NCBI GenBank assembly: GCA_013299105.1
Contig: JAAFJY010000026.1
Location: 1 to 64,000, forward strand
DNA: 64,000 nt
Direction: 5' to 3'
Origin: Chitinophagales bacterium
Lineage (GTDB): Bacteria; Bacteroidota; Bacteroidia; Chitinophagales; Saprospiraceae
Shown here: in pieces, positions 8,041 through 16,380 of the stretch
How the letters are laid out: every line of letters starts with the position of its first letter
How positions within the stretch are numbered: position 1 is the stretch's first letter
Notes under the pieces: model-generated
Database searches by the model: none
Told to the model about the DNA's origin: nothing
The model's input: only the letters and a program-made list of their open reading frames with translations
Translations under genes and position numbers: made by a program

Positions 8041-8817
8041 TCACAACAACTCTGGGCGGTACTCAAAGTGCATCGTGTCATAGTGGTACCATTTACCACC
8101 CCAGATGAAACCGTGCTTTTCAAAAATCTCCACAATTCTCTGTGGGATGAGGTTTTTGTAGCCCAATTTGGCGTCTTCATTGATGCATTTGCAATCCCAT
8201 TGCCAGTAGTGCGATTGTTTGACGTTGATGTCGATGGTCATACCAAAGCTGTGCATACTCATGCGCTTAGTACCTGCAATCACGCGCCATACAAAAGTCC
8301 CGCCCGGGTTTTCGAGGTATGGCCTAAATTCAGGTTTTTCATCCAGCTCTTTGGAAATCGCTTCCAATTTATCGGCTACACCGTTGACGGCACTTACTTG
8401 TATTTTGACGTTGAGGGTTTTAGGCAACCAGACAATTTCTTTCAGTTTAGACCGCACCTCGGCCTGGGTACTGCCGTACATTTTGTGAAAGAGGGGCATG
8501 AACCTTATCCTGCCAGGATCCTCGCCTTTTTTTGGTCCTTTGACTGAAAACTTGGCGGGATAGGGAAAACGAAATTGGTCTTCGAGGTCGGGTTCGTCCA
8601 GCAGTTGTTCAAAAGTTTTATCCTTTTTACCGTCGTCATAAGCAAAAACGGTCCCATCTTTGAGCGTAATACTTTTGTGATCCACCTTGTCGATGAAGTC
8701 AGGGTAAGCTTTTTGCAGGCGCAAGATGCCTTCAGGTAGCTCAGCTTTACTTTGTTGAGCGTGCAAAACAGCGCTGCACAAAAACAGGCAGCAGGCAATC
8801 AATGGTTTCAGATTCAT
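8041..8817 (-). CDS. M15-family (VanY-like) peptidase, exported
   Basis: 258 residues with a signal peptide ending in VLHAQ. The C-terminal half has the M15 zinc-peptidase motifs SMHSFGMTIDIN (SxHxxGxAxD type) and KWYHYDTMHFEYRP (the second His pair). M15 enzymes are D-alanyl-D-alanine or L,D-carboxypeptidases that trim peptidoglycan stems. The preceding 130 residues look like a family-specific N-terminal extension. Length is within the range for exported M15 proteins. Confidence 0.78.
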   Translation of the reverse strand: MNLKPLIACCLFLCSAVLHAQQSKAELPEGILRLQKAYPDFIDKVDHKSITLKDGTVFAYDDGKKDKTFEQLLDEPDLEDQFRFPYPAKFSVKGPKKGEDPGRIRFMPLFHKMYGSTQAEVRSKLKEIVWLPKTLNVKIQVSAVNGVADKLEAISKELDEKPEFRPYLENPGGTFVWRVIAGTKRMSMHSFGMTIDINVKQSHYWQWDCKCINEDAKLGYKNLIPQRIVEIFEKHGFIWGGKWYHYDTMHFEYRPELL

Positions 8818-8850
8818 AAGGTATTGAAGCTTGGGTGCTAAAACAGGTTT

Positions 8851-9498
8851 TTATGACAAAGCCATGATTTCATCAAAGTGCAAAATTTTCGGCGCATTGG
8901 GCTGAGTCAAGGCCAAATTCAACATCGCCTTCGCAATACTTTGGGCCTGGATGGAACGGTATTTGCGCAGGCTGCCCATCAAAAGCGGATTGATGAGCAC
9001 CATGAGGTAAATGCCAATTTTTTCGCCCAATCGAAATACTCCCCGATCGCCCAAGATGAATGAGGGCCTTAGAAAATAGGCTTTTTCGCCAATGGCAGCA
9101 ACTACTTTTTGCTCCATATCCGCTTTAGTTTTGAGGTAAAAATTACCTTTTTCGCTCGTACCAACGCTGGATACATTGATCATGCAAGGCACTCCATTGG
9201 CAGCGGCTAAGGTAGCGGCTTGGGCTGGATATTCACAGTCAATGGCATACTGTGCGGACTGGCTGCCCGCTTGCTTGATCGTGGTGCCAAGGCAGTTAAA
9301 AACGACATCTCCTTTTATTTCATGGGCAACCTGGTCTAGGGTGTCGGCAGTGGTAATGATTTGATGTAATTTGGCGTGCTGAATAGCAATGGGCTTGCGC
9401 ACGAAGATTTTTACCGACTCAATGGCTTCTTTTTGAAGACATTCTTGCAACAGTAATTTACCAACAAGCCCCGTTGCCCCAAAAATATTCACTTCCAT
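8851..9498 (-). CDS. NAD(P)-binding Rossmann protein (HTATIP2/atypical SDR-like)
   Basis: 215 residues. It starts directly with the dinucleotide-binding motif IFGATGLVGKLLL. VVFNCLGTTIK and INVSSVGTSEKGNFYLKTKA follow the pattern of atypical short-chain dehydrogenases, in which a YxxxK is replaced by YLKTK. YFLRPSFILGDRG is typical of the C-terminal part. The substrate is unknown. The gene lies 33 bp upstream of the M15 peptidase in the same direction. Confidence 0.75.
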   Translation of the reverse strand: MEVNIFGATGLVGKLLLQECLQKEAIESVKIFVRKPIAIQHAKLHQIITTADTLDQVAHEIKGDVVFNCLGTTIKQAGSQSAQYAIDCEYPAQAATLAAANGVPCMINVSSVGTSEKGNFYLKTKADMEQKVVAAIGEKAYFLRPSFILGDRGVFRLGEKIGIYLMVLINPLLMGSLRKYRSIQAQSIAKAMLNLALTQPNAPKILHFDEIMALS

Positions 9499-9632
9499 GG
9501 CGATGGTTTTGCAGCGAAGTTAAGTGCTATTCTTGATGGCTGTGTTTAAAATTGGCTATTTGGTCTAAAATGCACTTCTCTCTCTGGGGCTCAATGACAA
9601 AATGGACTATATTACTCAAAATTGTCTAGCCC

Positions 9633-10076
9633 ATGTTACGCCCGCCTCGGCAGCCTTTTCGCAGCATCTTTTTGGTCATTCCAATTCTGATGGTCATCCA
9701 GCTTTGGTACCAACAACCCGAAATCCGATTGCACCTGGAAGAACGACAGATTTATGCCATTGATACCTGGCAATTTACCCTGGTTTTGATTTTCATTGCG
9801 TTGAGCACCGCTGGTATCTATTGGATGGCCGACCGATTTAAAGCGCCTTTGAATGCGGTGTTGAATCTTTTACACTTATTGGGTACCCTGAGTGCGTTGT
9901 TGATTTTAAGCATCTCAGCCCACGAGATGCAAGACGCGGATTTGCGAACTGGAGCAAATCATTGGATTCGAATGTTTCAAATCGGTTTGATTATGCTCCA
10001 GTTGGCACAGGCATTGTTTTTTCTCAATGTTTTTTTGGGGTTTCTGGCCAAGGTGATCCGTTTTTTGCAACGGTGA
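9633..10076 (+). CDS. Hypothetical four-helix membrane protein
   Basis: 147 residues with four hydrophobic segments (about 12-30, 46-66, 75-95, 115-140) and an acidic/aromatic loop after helix one. No family is recognised. It stands alone, divergent from the Rossmann protein and followed by repeat DNA. Confidence 0.6.
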   Translation: MLRPPRQPFRSIFLVIPILMVIQLWYQQPEIRLHLEERQIYAIDTWQFTLVLIFIALSTAGIYWMADRFKAPLNAVLNLLHLLGTLSALLILSISAHEMQDADLRTGANHWIRMFQIGLIMLQLAQALFFLNVFLGFLAKVIRFLQR

Positions 10077-10087
10077 TGATTGCTAAA

Positions 10088-10199
10088 AACTTCGGAGAAA
10101 GCAGTCTGGACAATCAAGCGAGGTGTTTTTTTGTCCGAACCACATTTTTTGTCTAAACCAGAATTTTGTCTGAAACAGAATTTTCAGGATTACAGAATT
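10088..10199 (-). repeat. Dispersed repeat family D, copy 2 (inverted)
   Basis: Reverse complement of the 181-241 repeat. AACTTCGGAGAA is followed further on by TTGTCTAAACCAGAATT and AGAATTTTCAGGATT. It fills the gap between the small membrane protein and the Usp gene. Confidence 0.55.
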
Positions 10200-10301
10200 A
10201 CTTGTGTGCCGCTGACCAATTATTTCTAAACCAAAATTTGAAAGAATTTCAGAATTGGCCCACTTTCACGTGGAGCTTGACATGGCGCACGGTCACAAAG
10301 G

Positions 10302-11153
10302 CTATTCTGCTGCTTGGCCAAGCGGAATGGCCAAAATCGGTAGGTCGCTGTGATTGATTACATCTTCGGTAAGGCTGCCCACCAGCAAGTGCATCAAACC
10401 CTTGCGTTGGTGCGTGCCCATCACGATCAAATCCACCTCTTTCTCATCGGCCTGCTCAAAAATGGCAATCTCCTCATTCAGGGTAAAACCAGGTGTGCGG
10501 ATGATCTCAAAATCCAGGTCAGCAACAGCTTCCAGGCCTGGTTCATCGGCTTTGAAGCGCTCATCATTGGCGTATGCCTCCGGCGAATTCACATTCAACA
10601 GGTAGGCTTTTTTGCCAAATAGTGCGTGCCATTCTTTGAGTTTTTCAAAAATATTGGCCTGGTCATCGTCCAGTGAAGTAGCCACCAGGATATTGTTGAA
10701 TTTGGTTCGCTGGTTATTGGGCACGGCCAAAACTGGGCATGGCGCAAAGCGAACAATTTTTTCGGTATTGGAGCCCACAAAAAACTCTTTCAGGCCAGTG
10801 GCACCCTTGGTTCCCATTACAATCATGTCAAAACCTTCCAATTTGGCGAGTTCGATCAAGCTTGATGCAAACACCCCCTCTTGGACGCGCTGCTCAATCA
10901 CAATGCCGTCGAATTTAGCGCTGAGTTTTTCGAGCATTTTACCTAAATTAACTCGAATGGAATCGACATAACGCTCGCGCAATTCCTGGTCAATGGCAAA
11001 ATGCAGTTCTGATACCGGAATGACTGGACCTACCAGTTCGTTGATGTGGATCAGGGTAATTGATGCGCCAATTTGACGAGCGATTGAAACAGCCACTTCA
11101 AGCGCAGCATCAGCAGTCTTGGAAAAGTCAGTGGGCACAAGGAGCTTTTTCAT
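10302..11153 (-). CDS. Tandem universal stress protein (two Usp domains)
   Basis: 283 residues counting from MKKLLVPTDFSKTADAAL, the normal Usp start. An ATG four codons earlier is possible, while a longer frame opens only with TTG. Both halves keep the ATP-binding signature G-2x-G-9x-G-S: GTKGATGLKEFFVGS in the first, GTHQRKGLMHLLVGS in the second. Tandem Usp proteins respond to starvation or redox stress as soluble nucleotide-binding proteins. The partner here is unknown. Confidence 0.87.
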   Translation of the reverse strand: MKKLLVPTDFSKTADAALEVAVSIARQIGASITLIHINELVGPVIPVSELHFAIDQELRERYVDSIRVNLGKMLEKLSAKFDGIVIEQRVQEGVFASSLIELAKLEGFDMIVMGTKGATGLKEFFVGSNTEKIVRFAPCPVLAVPNNQRTKFNNILVATSLDDDQANIFEKLKEWHALFGKKAYLLNVNSPEAYANDERFKADEPGLEAVADLDFEIIRTPGFTLNEEIAIFEQADEKEVDLIVMGTHQRKGLMHLLVGSLTEDVINHSDLPILAIPLGQAAE

Positions 11154-11256
11154 ATTGAAGGACATTGGTTGTGTTGAATGCCACAAAAATACCCGCTCCC
11201 AATCATGACAAAAATGATGAAACTCAGGAAGAGCAATGAGAATGGTCAAGGCCAAA

Positions 11257-11301
11257 AAAACGCGGCCCTTGATTTCAGGATGGAATCAAGGGCCGCGTTT
11301 T
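11257..11301 (-). terminator. Intrinsic terminator
   Basis: An AACGCGGCCCTTGATT stem pairs with AATCAAGGGCCGCGTT around a 9-nt loop. On the minus strand it is followed by a seven-base T-run, so it ends the DUF3078 gene. The A-tract on the other side also permits plus-strand action. Confidence 0.88.
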
Positions 11302-11320
11302 ATTCCTAAAACAGCAAATT

Positions 11321-12328
11321 TTAGAAAGTCACCGCGTACTTCAGCAACAACTGCTGGGTCACAGATACACGCTTGCCAGTAACGGGGTTACCAGCATTGT
11401 TAAGCCTTACACCATTTGGGAAATCGTAATCGGTGATTTGCATCCGCATATCATCATCGTAAAAGATATTGATGGTAGCACCTAACTTGATATTTTTGAA
11501 GATGGTCATGTCAAAGTTGTTGCTCCAATCCACATCGATGTTTTGGGGGTTGCGCAGGTAGTTGGAAAACAACAAGAGGTTGGAGGTATAAGCCAGCTTG
11601 CCTTCCATGAACTTGTTGGCGTACTTGGCGCGCAGCAAGGAACCCAATTGGGCATCTACATTGTTAAATGAAGTAACAATACCTGCGGCATTTTTAGTCA
11701 CTGGATTGCCATGCACTCCCAGTTCGGCAATATCATCATCCCTTACGATTACCCATTTGGCACCCAACGGTGAGTAAAAGAATGAAAACTTGTCGTTGGG
11801 CTTATAATCAACCCCCAAAGAAAGGTTGATGACTCCAGGTGCAAAGAAATTGGAGAGCAGGGAAGAGTTGCGAACATTAGACAAAAACAGACCAGGAAAA
11901 CTGGTTGGCCCTTGGTAAGTTGGTGTCAATTGACTCAGGAAGTTAAAGTCAGCGGCGTAGAAAAACTTGGAATTCGTTGTCGTTTGAAAACCCAGTTTTG
12001 AGCTGGCCCGCAATTCGTCAATGGCTTTTTGGAAAGGAATATTGCCTCCGCCTTGTAGGATACCAGACCCAAAGCGCTGCACGCCAAATTGCCACACGCC
12101 CAGGTTGTCCCAAGCCACACGGCCTTTTTTGTAATTGCCAAAAAAGTTGATCGCACCACCCAGTCCTAGGCGGTTCTGGCCAGCACCCGCACGGGGGTTC
12201 AATTGCAACAATTGGGCAAAATCAGCCCCCAGGCCAGCCCCACGTTTCCAGTAGGAGGTATCTGTTTGTGCAATAACGCTGCTAACAGCCAGCAGCAAAA
12301 AGGTCGTTAAGTAGAATAACCGTTTCAT
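11321..12328 (-). CDS. DUF3078 outer-membrane protein
   Basis: 335 residues with a signal peptide ending in VIAQ. The body is rich in alternating aromatic/polar strands (FNFLSQLTPTYQGP, LLLFSNYLRNPQ), consistent with a beta-barrel, and ends in a strand with terminal Phe (LLLKYAVTF), the usual BAM recognition end. It matches the Bacteroidota DUF3078 family by overall layout (WKRGAGLG..FAQL..NP near the N-terminus). Function in the family is undetermined. Confidence 0.75.
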   Translation of the reverse strand: MKRLFYLTTFLLLAVSSVIAQTDTSYWKRGAGLGADFAQLLQLNPRAGAGQNRLGLGGAINFFGNYKKGRVAWDNLGVWQFGVQRFGSGILQGGGNIPFQKAIDELRASSKLGFQTTTNSKFFYAADFNFLSQLTPTYQGPTSFPGLFLSNVRNSSLLSNFFAPGVINLSLGVDYKPNDKFSFFYSPLGAKWVIVRDDDIAELGVHGNPVTKNAAGIVTSFNNVDAQLGSLLRAKYANKFMEGKLAYTSNLLLFSNYLRNPQNIDVDWSNNFDMTIFKNIKLGATINIFYDDDMRMQITDYDFPNGVRLNNAGNPVTGKRVSVTQQLLLKYAVTF

Positions 12329-12421
12329 GTTTGGTTTTTTATAATTTAGTTGTGCTTCAGGGTAAAAAGCACAAAATAGAAAGCATAATATCTTACTTCA
12401 AGCATTCATTCAAGACGTTTT

Positions 12422-13273
12422 TCAGTCGAAAAGCTCGAATTTCTCAGTCGTTAGTTTATTGAGTGGAATGATCACTTTGCGGTCTTCAGCTTGGATGGTC
12501 ATGGTAGAATTATCCATCTCAATGACTTTCCCCTTGACCCCATCAATGGCGATCACATCGCCGATGTCCACTTTTGATTTGTTGTAATACGCCCCCAATA
12601 AATTCCCGATGAGCGGGCGAGAAGCCTGCCCGTAGCCAAAAGCAAATGCGGCCACAATGCCCCCCAAGATGATCGAAAGGTTGTCCTGGATGAACTCCGT
12701 CTCAATACCCGTCTGAGACAAGGTAATCATGGCCACATTGATGAAAATAAAGTAGAAAACAAAATTGGCGATCAAGCTGGCAGCCGGGATATTGAGCGAT
12801 GCACATGCCGTGTGAATCACTTTTTTGATCACATCCGCAAACAAGATGCCGATGACAAATACGATCAGGGCCGAAAGCACCCTGGGTAAATACTGGAAAA
12901 TGGCACCAATGATTTCCGATACAGCAGTAATGCCCAAGGTATCGGTTGCGGCCATGAAGAAGAAGAAGAAAATGCAGTAGTACAAGAACTTGCCGATCAT
13001 GCTACTCAGCTCGATCTTGACCGGAGCTTTGCTGATGAATTCGATTTCGTTGAGTCGATCACCGAGCTTGTTGAGTCCTATTTTTTGCAAGGCCTTGCCC
13101 ACCCCTTTTGAGATCATCTTCGCCAAAAACCTACCCAGGATCAGTAAGATGATTGCCCCAATCAATTTGGGTACAAAGACAATAATGTCTTCTACAAAAC
13201 CATCAAAGATGTGCCTGTACTTTTCATACAGCGCAAGGAACCAATCAAGGATACTGAGTAAAAACAAGGTCAT
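12422..13273 (-). CDS. Mechanosensitive-channel-like membrane protein (conserved TM helix repeats)
   Basis: 283 residues from the first ATG; the frame also opens 14 codons earlier, but only with TTG. Several hydrophobic segments with glycine-rich repeats (IGAIILLILGRFLAKMI, LSALIVFVIGILFADVI, IILGGIVAAFAFGYGQASR) correspond to the 'conserved TM helix' repeats of small MscS relatives. A C-terminal 60-residue domain (VDIGDVIAIDGVKGKVIEMD) resembles the MscS beta domain. The role is probably osmotic or ionic flux. It lies just downstream of the 104-residue gene and is likely co-transcribed with it. Confidence 0.75.
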   Translation of the reverse strand: MTLFLLSILDWFLALYEKYRHIFDGFVEDIIVFVPKLIGAIILLILGRFLAKMISKGVGKALQKIGLNKLGDRLNEIEFISKAPVKIELSSMIGKFLYYCIFFFFFMAATDTLGITAVSEIIGAIFQYLPRVLSALIVFVIGILFADVIKKVIHTACASLNIPAASLIANFVFYFIFINVAMITLSQTGIETEFIQDNLSIILGGIVAAFAFGYGQASRPLIGNLLGAYYNKSKVDIGDVIAIDGVKGKVIEMDNSTMTIQAEDRKVIIPLNKLTTEKFELFD

Positions 13274-13318
13274 AAAATTGGATTTCAGGATGAAAATGGG
13301 TGGTGATTTCGTCAAAAA

Positions 13319-13633
13319 TCAACTGCGCAAATCTCCAGGACCTTGTGGGCCTGTTTTGCCAGGATCATTATTAGGGCGGTCAGGGGCCGATGGCGTGGTA
13401 TTTTTTGGAGCCGAAGCCGGGTCTTTTTTAGTGCCGGGGGCAGGTCCACCTGCTGCCATAATCATCACACCAAGTGCACGGGACATGTACAAGTCTGCTA
13501 CATCGCCTAATATGCGAAAAAAGCCCAATGAACTGGTCACGCTGCCCATGATGCGCTTGTATTGGCCAGCATCATCACTCTCAAGGCGATTCACATCTTC
13601 GTCCAACAAGCGTTGGAAGTTATTCTTTTCCAT
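13319..13633 (-). CDS. Hypothetical protein with Pro-rich tail
   Basis: 104 residues. The first 65 are predicted helical, with a hydrophobic patch (ALGVMIMAAGG). The last 35 are rich in Pro, Asp and Gly and look disordered. No family is recognised. It lies between the sigma factor (from which a family A element separates it) and the channel-like gene. Confidence 0.6.
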   Translation of the reverse strand: MEKNNFQRLLDEDVNRLESDDAGQYKRIMGSVTSSLGFFRILGDVADLYMSRALGVMIMAAGGPAPGTKKDPASAPKNTTPSAPDRPNNDPGKTGPQGPGDLRS

Positions 13634-13682
13634 ACAAAAAAGGTTTAGCAGGCCCGAGTGGTACCTGCCGCTCCAGACCTAA

Positions 13683-13843
13683 GAGCGTGTTTAAATATTG
13701 GAGGTTTAGTCAGAAAACGAGTCAAATTTTGACCAATCAAGGCAGGAAAAGCGGAGTTATGCAGCGCATAATGAGCATTTTCCTAACGAAGAGTGGGCGA
13801 AATTGGGCCGTTTTATGGCAAACAAAAAATTTTAAACATGCTC
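13683..13843. mobile_element. MITE-like element, family A copy 2
   Basis: Same length and sequence plan as the copy at 3128. Ends are GAGCGTGTTTAAA and TTTAAACATGCTC (12 of 13 paired). Direct TAA repeats flank it (13680-13682, 13844-13846). It lies immediately after the sigma-factor stop, between that gene and the next minus-strand genes. Confidence 0.78.
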
Positions 13844-13847
13844 TAAG

Positions 13848-14396
13848 TTAATATTCCAGGCCCATGTCTTCTTTGAGTTTTTGGGCCCTTTCTTTGGCGC
13901 GTTTGATTTGCATCTTCACCGCGCTTTCGGTTTTGTCCAAAATTTCGGCGATGTCTTTGATTTGCAAGTCGTCTTGGTATTTCATCAAGAGGACCATGCG
14001 ATCAGCAACGGGCAAATCATCCAGTACCTTGCGCAGCGTATCCACTTCCATTTGAAGCATGGCCTCGTCGGGTACATCGTCGACTTGCTCTGGGGCATTT
14101 TCGAGGTCATCCTTGAAAATATCGCCGTGTTTTTTGTTTCTCCGCAGGTAATCGATGCAGTAGTTGTAGGTGATCGAGTAAATCCAGGTTGAAAATTGAG
14201 CCTTTTCGCCAAATTTAGCGAGGTTAAGGAAAATTTTCATAAAGATCTCCTGGGTAGCGTCGTGGGCCAAGGCTTCATCCCTTAAAATAGAAATGCACTT
14301 GGCATAAATCTTAGTCACATAGCGATTGTACAACAACGAAAAACAGGGATTAGCCTGTGTTTGTAGGTACACATGGATTACTTCAAAATCCTTCAT
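13848..14396 (-). CDS. ECF sigma-70 family RNA polymerase sigma factor
   Basis: 182 residues from the ATG at MKDFEVIHVY (a TTG nine codons upstream is an unlikely start). Region 2 is seen as ATQEIFMKIFLNLAKF and FSTWIYSITYNYCIDYLRR. Region 4 is DRMVLLMKYQDDLQIKDIAE followed by KTESAVKMQIKRAK. No anti-sigma factor with a membrane helix is adjacent, so control is not apparent from the neighbourhood. Confidence 0.88.
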   Translation of the reverse strand: MKDFEVIHVYLQTQANPCFSLLYNRYVTKIYAKCISILRDEALAHDATQEIFMKIFLNLAKFGEKAQFSTWIYSITYNYCIDYLRRNKKHGDIFKDDLENAPEQVDDVPDEAMLQMEVDTLRKVLDDLPVADRMVLLMKYQDDLQIKDIAEILDKTESAVKMQIKRAKERAQKLKEDMGLEY

Positions 14397-14628
14397 TCGC
14401 TGGTTACACGTCGCCACACTCAAGGGTAATCAGGTATTGGTTCACCCGCGAAGATACGTGAAAAAAACGAAAAGTATACTCAATGATGTGATAGAAGATC
14501 GTATAGAACTCCTACTTTCTCCGCTGAGCTACTATACATCTGACGACCTGCTTGTCTAAAAGACACTTTTTTTGAGGCAGAAAATTTAAAATTTTTAACA
14601 TTTCGTGCAAATAGTACCATAGTATCTG

Positions 14629-14720
14629 CGCTAAAATCAAGGTGGGTATATTTACTTTTAAGGTTTAGCAAAAAAGAATACAATTACCTTTTTTCCAGTT
14701 GCTTTCTTTTTTCGCTGAGA
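14629..14720 (+). repeat. Family E palindromic element, degraded copy
   Basis: GCGCTAAAATC at the left, GGTTTAGCAAAAAAGAA in the middle, then CTTTTTTCGCTGAGA. The order of motifs matches the E elements at 36045 and 58302, but the right-hand end (ACGCTC) is missing. Confidence 0.5.
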
Positions 14721-14746
14721 GTTCTCAATCCACTGGATATCCGTTT

Positions 14747-14860
14747 ACGCGTTACAAACGCGTGTGAGATGGTTCTGGTCAGAGACCATGAACCAGCGTA
14801 AATTGAGTGCACTGGTGTCGGATCTCTTGACCGACACCGGGCTCGCGAACGTTTGTAAGG
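14747..14860. ncRNA. Candidate structured element (cloverleaf of inverted repeats)
   Basis: TTACAAACG (14752-14760) pairs with CGTTTGTAA (14850-14858) and encloses two further hairpins. One is GGTTC-TGGTC-AGA-GACCA-T-GAACC (14771-14794); the other is GGTGTCGG-N9-CCGACACC (14814-14838). A competing short hairpin (ACGCGTT-ACA-AACGCGT) overlaps the closing stem. The layout is that of a three-way junction. It could be a structured RNA, a mobile-element end or a DNA cruciform; no known RNA family is recognised. Confidence 0.4.
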
Positions 14861-15286
14861 TGCTTATGAGAACTTGCCATTCTTGCTCTGACAAAAAAAG
14901 TTACTTGCTGAAATGCGGATGGAGAACTTACTTTTCGCTAAACTCAAAGTTGAATAGCTTTGTTTTTAAACGCCCACTTACTAACTTGGTTCTATGACAA
15001 ATAGCGTGGTCAAGTGATTTACCTGTTCCAAGAAAGAGCAAAACAGTGGATTTCGCTATCTTTTGGTGCACCCATAGGATTCATATAGCCAGCACTTAAA
15101 TTAGCGTATTTGAATTCAAAGAGTAGAACCCGCTTGATTGTTACCCAAAGCTGTCCAAAAAAATACTTACTTTCCACATCATTTGTCAAAGAACCCTAAA
15201 CTTTTGAAGTTTAGTAAACGTTGGGCGGACATATTTTTAAGTGGAAAATTTCAGTAGCTCAAATACTAAAAAGGCTATTCGTGTCA

Positions 15287-16075
15287 ATGATAGAAATTTT
15301 GGCCATTGTCATCGGTACTATGGGCTTCGGATGGCTTACTTACCGCAGCAAGATGTTGAGCGCTGATGGCGCGATAGCAGCTATGCTGATGGGCAACTGG
15401 GTTTTGTACTTTGGCGGCTGGCCTTGGATCACAGCTTTGTTGTTCTTTTTCCTAAGCGGCACTTTATGGGGAAAAACTCTCCGACCAGTAGCCGAGGTCG
15501 CCGATCCTAAAGCGGGTCAGGCCCGCGATTGGCGGCAGGTTTTTTGCAATGGCGGCATTTTTGCTTTGTTCAGTCCGGGTCTTTACAGCAGTTGTGGCTC
15601 CGAAGTGGCGCAGCTCATGGCCTTATCCCTATGCATCAGCACCGCCGACACCTGGGCTTCAGAAATTGGCGTATACTTTGGCGGCAAAACTTTTGATGTG
15701 CGCAGTTGGAAACCAGTACCCCAGGGTTTGTCGGGCGGCGTGAGTGCCGCTGGTACAATCGCGGCATTGTTGGGAGCCTTGGCGATGAGTGGTGTTGCTT
15801 ATTGGACAACAGCAGGAGCTTTTAGTGTTTCCCAGGGTTTAATGATCAGCGTGGGAGGCTTTGTGGGCATGTTGCTCGACAGTTGGTTAGGGGCTACCTG
15901 GCAAGCCCGCTACCAAAACGAACTGCACGAATGGCAGGAGCAACCACAAACCGGCTGGAGCCTGGTAAGTGGTCGTCCCTGGGTCGACAACGATTTGGTT
16001 AATTTTTTCAGTAACCTTATAGTGTGTATATTGTACAGTTTGGTGTTGATCCTACAATTTTTCATTCACCTTTGA
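15287..16075 (+). CDS. DUF92/TMEM19-family integral membrane protein
   Basis: 262 residues from the ATG at MIEILAIVIG (the frame opens earlier only with TTG or GTG). Six or seven hydrophobic segments. The family signature is visible in CISTADTWASEIGVYFG and PVPQGLSGGVSAAGTIAALLG. Plant relatives (VTE6) act as phytyl-phosphate kinases and others are linked to polyprenol metabolism, but the bacterial substrate is not established. It is monocistronic. Confidence 0.82.
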   Translation: MIEILAIVIGTMGFGWLTYRSKMLSADGAIAAMLMGNWVLYFGGWPWITALLFFFLSGTLWGKTLRPVAEVADPKAGQARDWRQVFCNGGIFALFSPGLYSSCGSEVAQLMALSLCISTADTWASEIGVYFGGKTFDVRSWKPVPQGLSGGVSAAGTIAALLGALAMSGVAYWTTAGAFSVSQGLMISVGGFVGMLLDSWLGATWQARYQNELHEWQEQPQTGWSLVSGRPWVDNDLVNFFSNLIVCILYSLVLILQFFIHL

Positions 16076-16192
16076 TTAGGACACCCACCTTTTCACTTCA
16101 AAAAATTAACTTCTTGTTAGCATCTCGCCCCCAAATCTGAGCCGAAATAACGAATGCCCCATGTGAAAGAAATTTCTCCTGCAATCTTTTCG

Positions 16193-16225
16193 TCTGAACT
16201 GTGATTTTTGTGATTTTTATGATGG
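16193..16225 (+). repeat. 33-bp dispersed repeat F, copy 1
   Basis: Begins TCTGAACTGTGATTTTTGTG and continues to ATGATGG. It is identical over its whole length to 34708-34740. It lies in the 305-bp non-coding gap between the DUF92 gene and the M3 peptidase gene, where I see no gene; a motif CCTACAGCCCC further on also occurs near position 130. Confidence 0.6.
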
Positions 16226-16380
16226 GCATGGTACCAGCGTGGCGTTGACATCACCAACATCAGGGACCTACAGCCCCTCCAAACGTGATGTTGCCCCAAT
16301 AGCTACCAATGTTACGCCTTTACAGGGCAGGCCTTCGATTGAAAAATTGCCATTCAACCAAAAATCCTAACCATTAACCA

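Larger units (their letters stand above)
14397..15286 (+). other. 890-bp non-coding region with hairpin elements
   Basis: No gene with recognisable content. The stretch holds a degraded E-family element (14629-14720) and then a compact set of nested inverted repeats (14747-14860). The remaining 400 bp before the DUF92 gene show nothing I can name. Short open frames here do not resemble proteins. Confidence 0.55.

Noticed and set aside
14764-14997. 77-codon plus-strand frame in the hairpin region
   Set aside because: The frame overlaps the nested inverted repeats and has no conserved features; the structure is better explained as non-coding.
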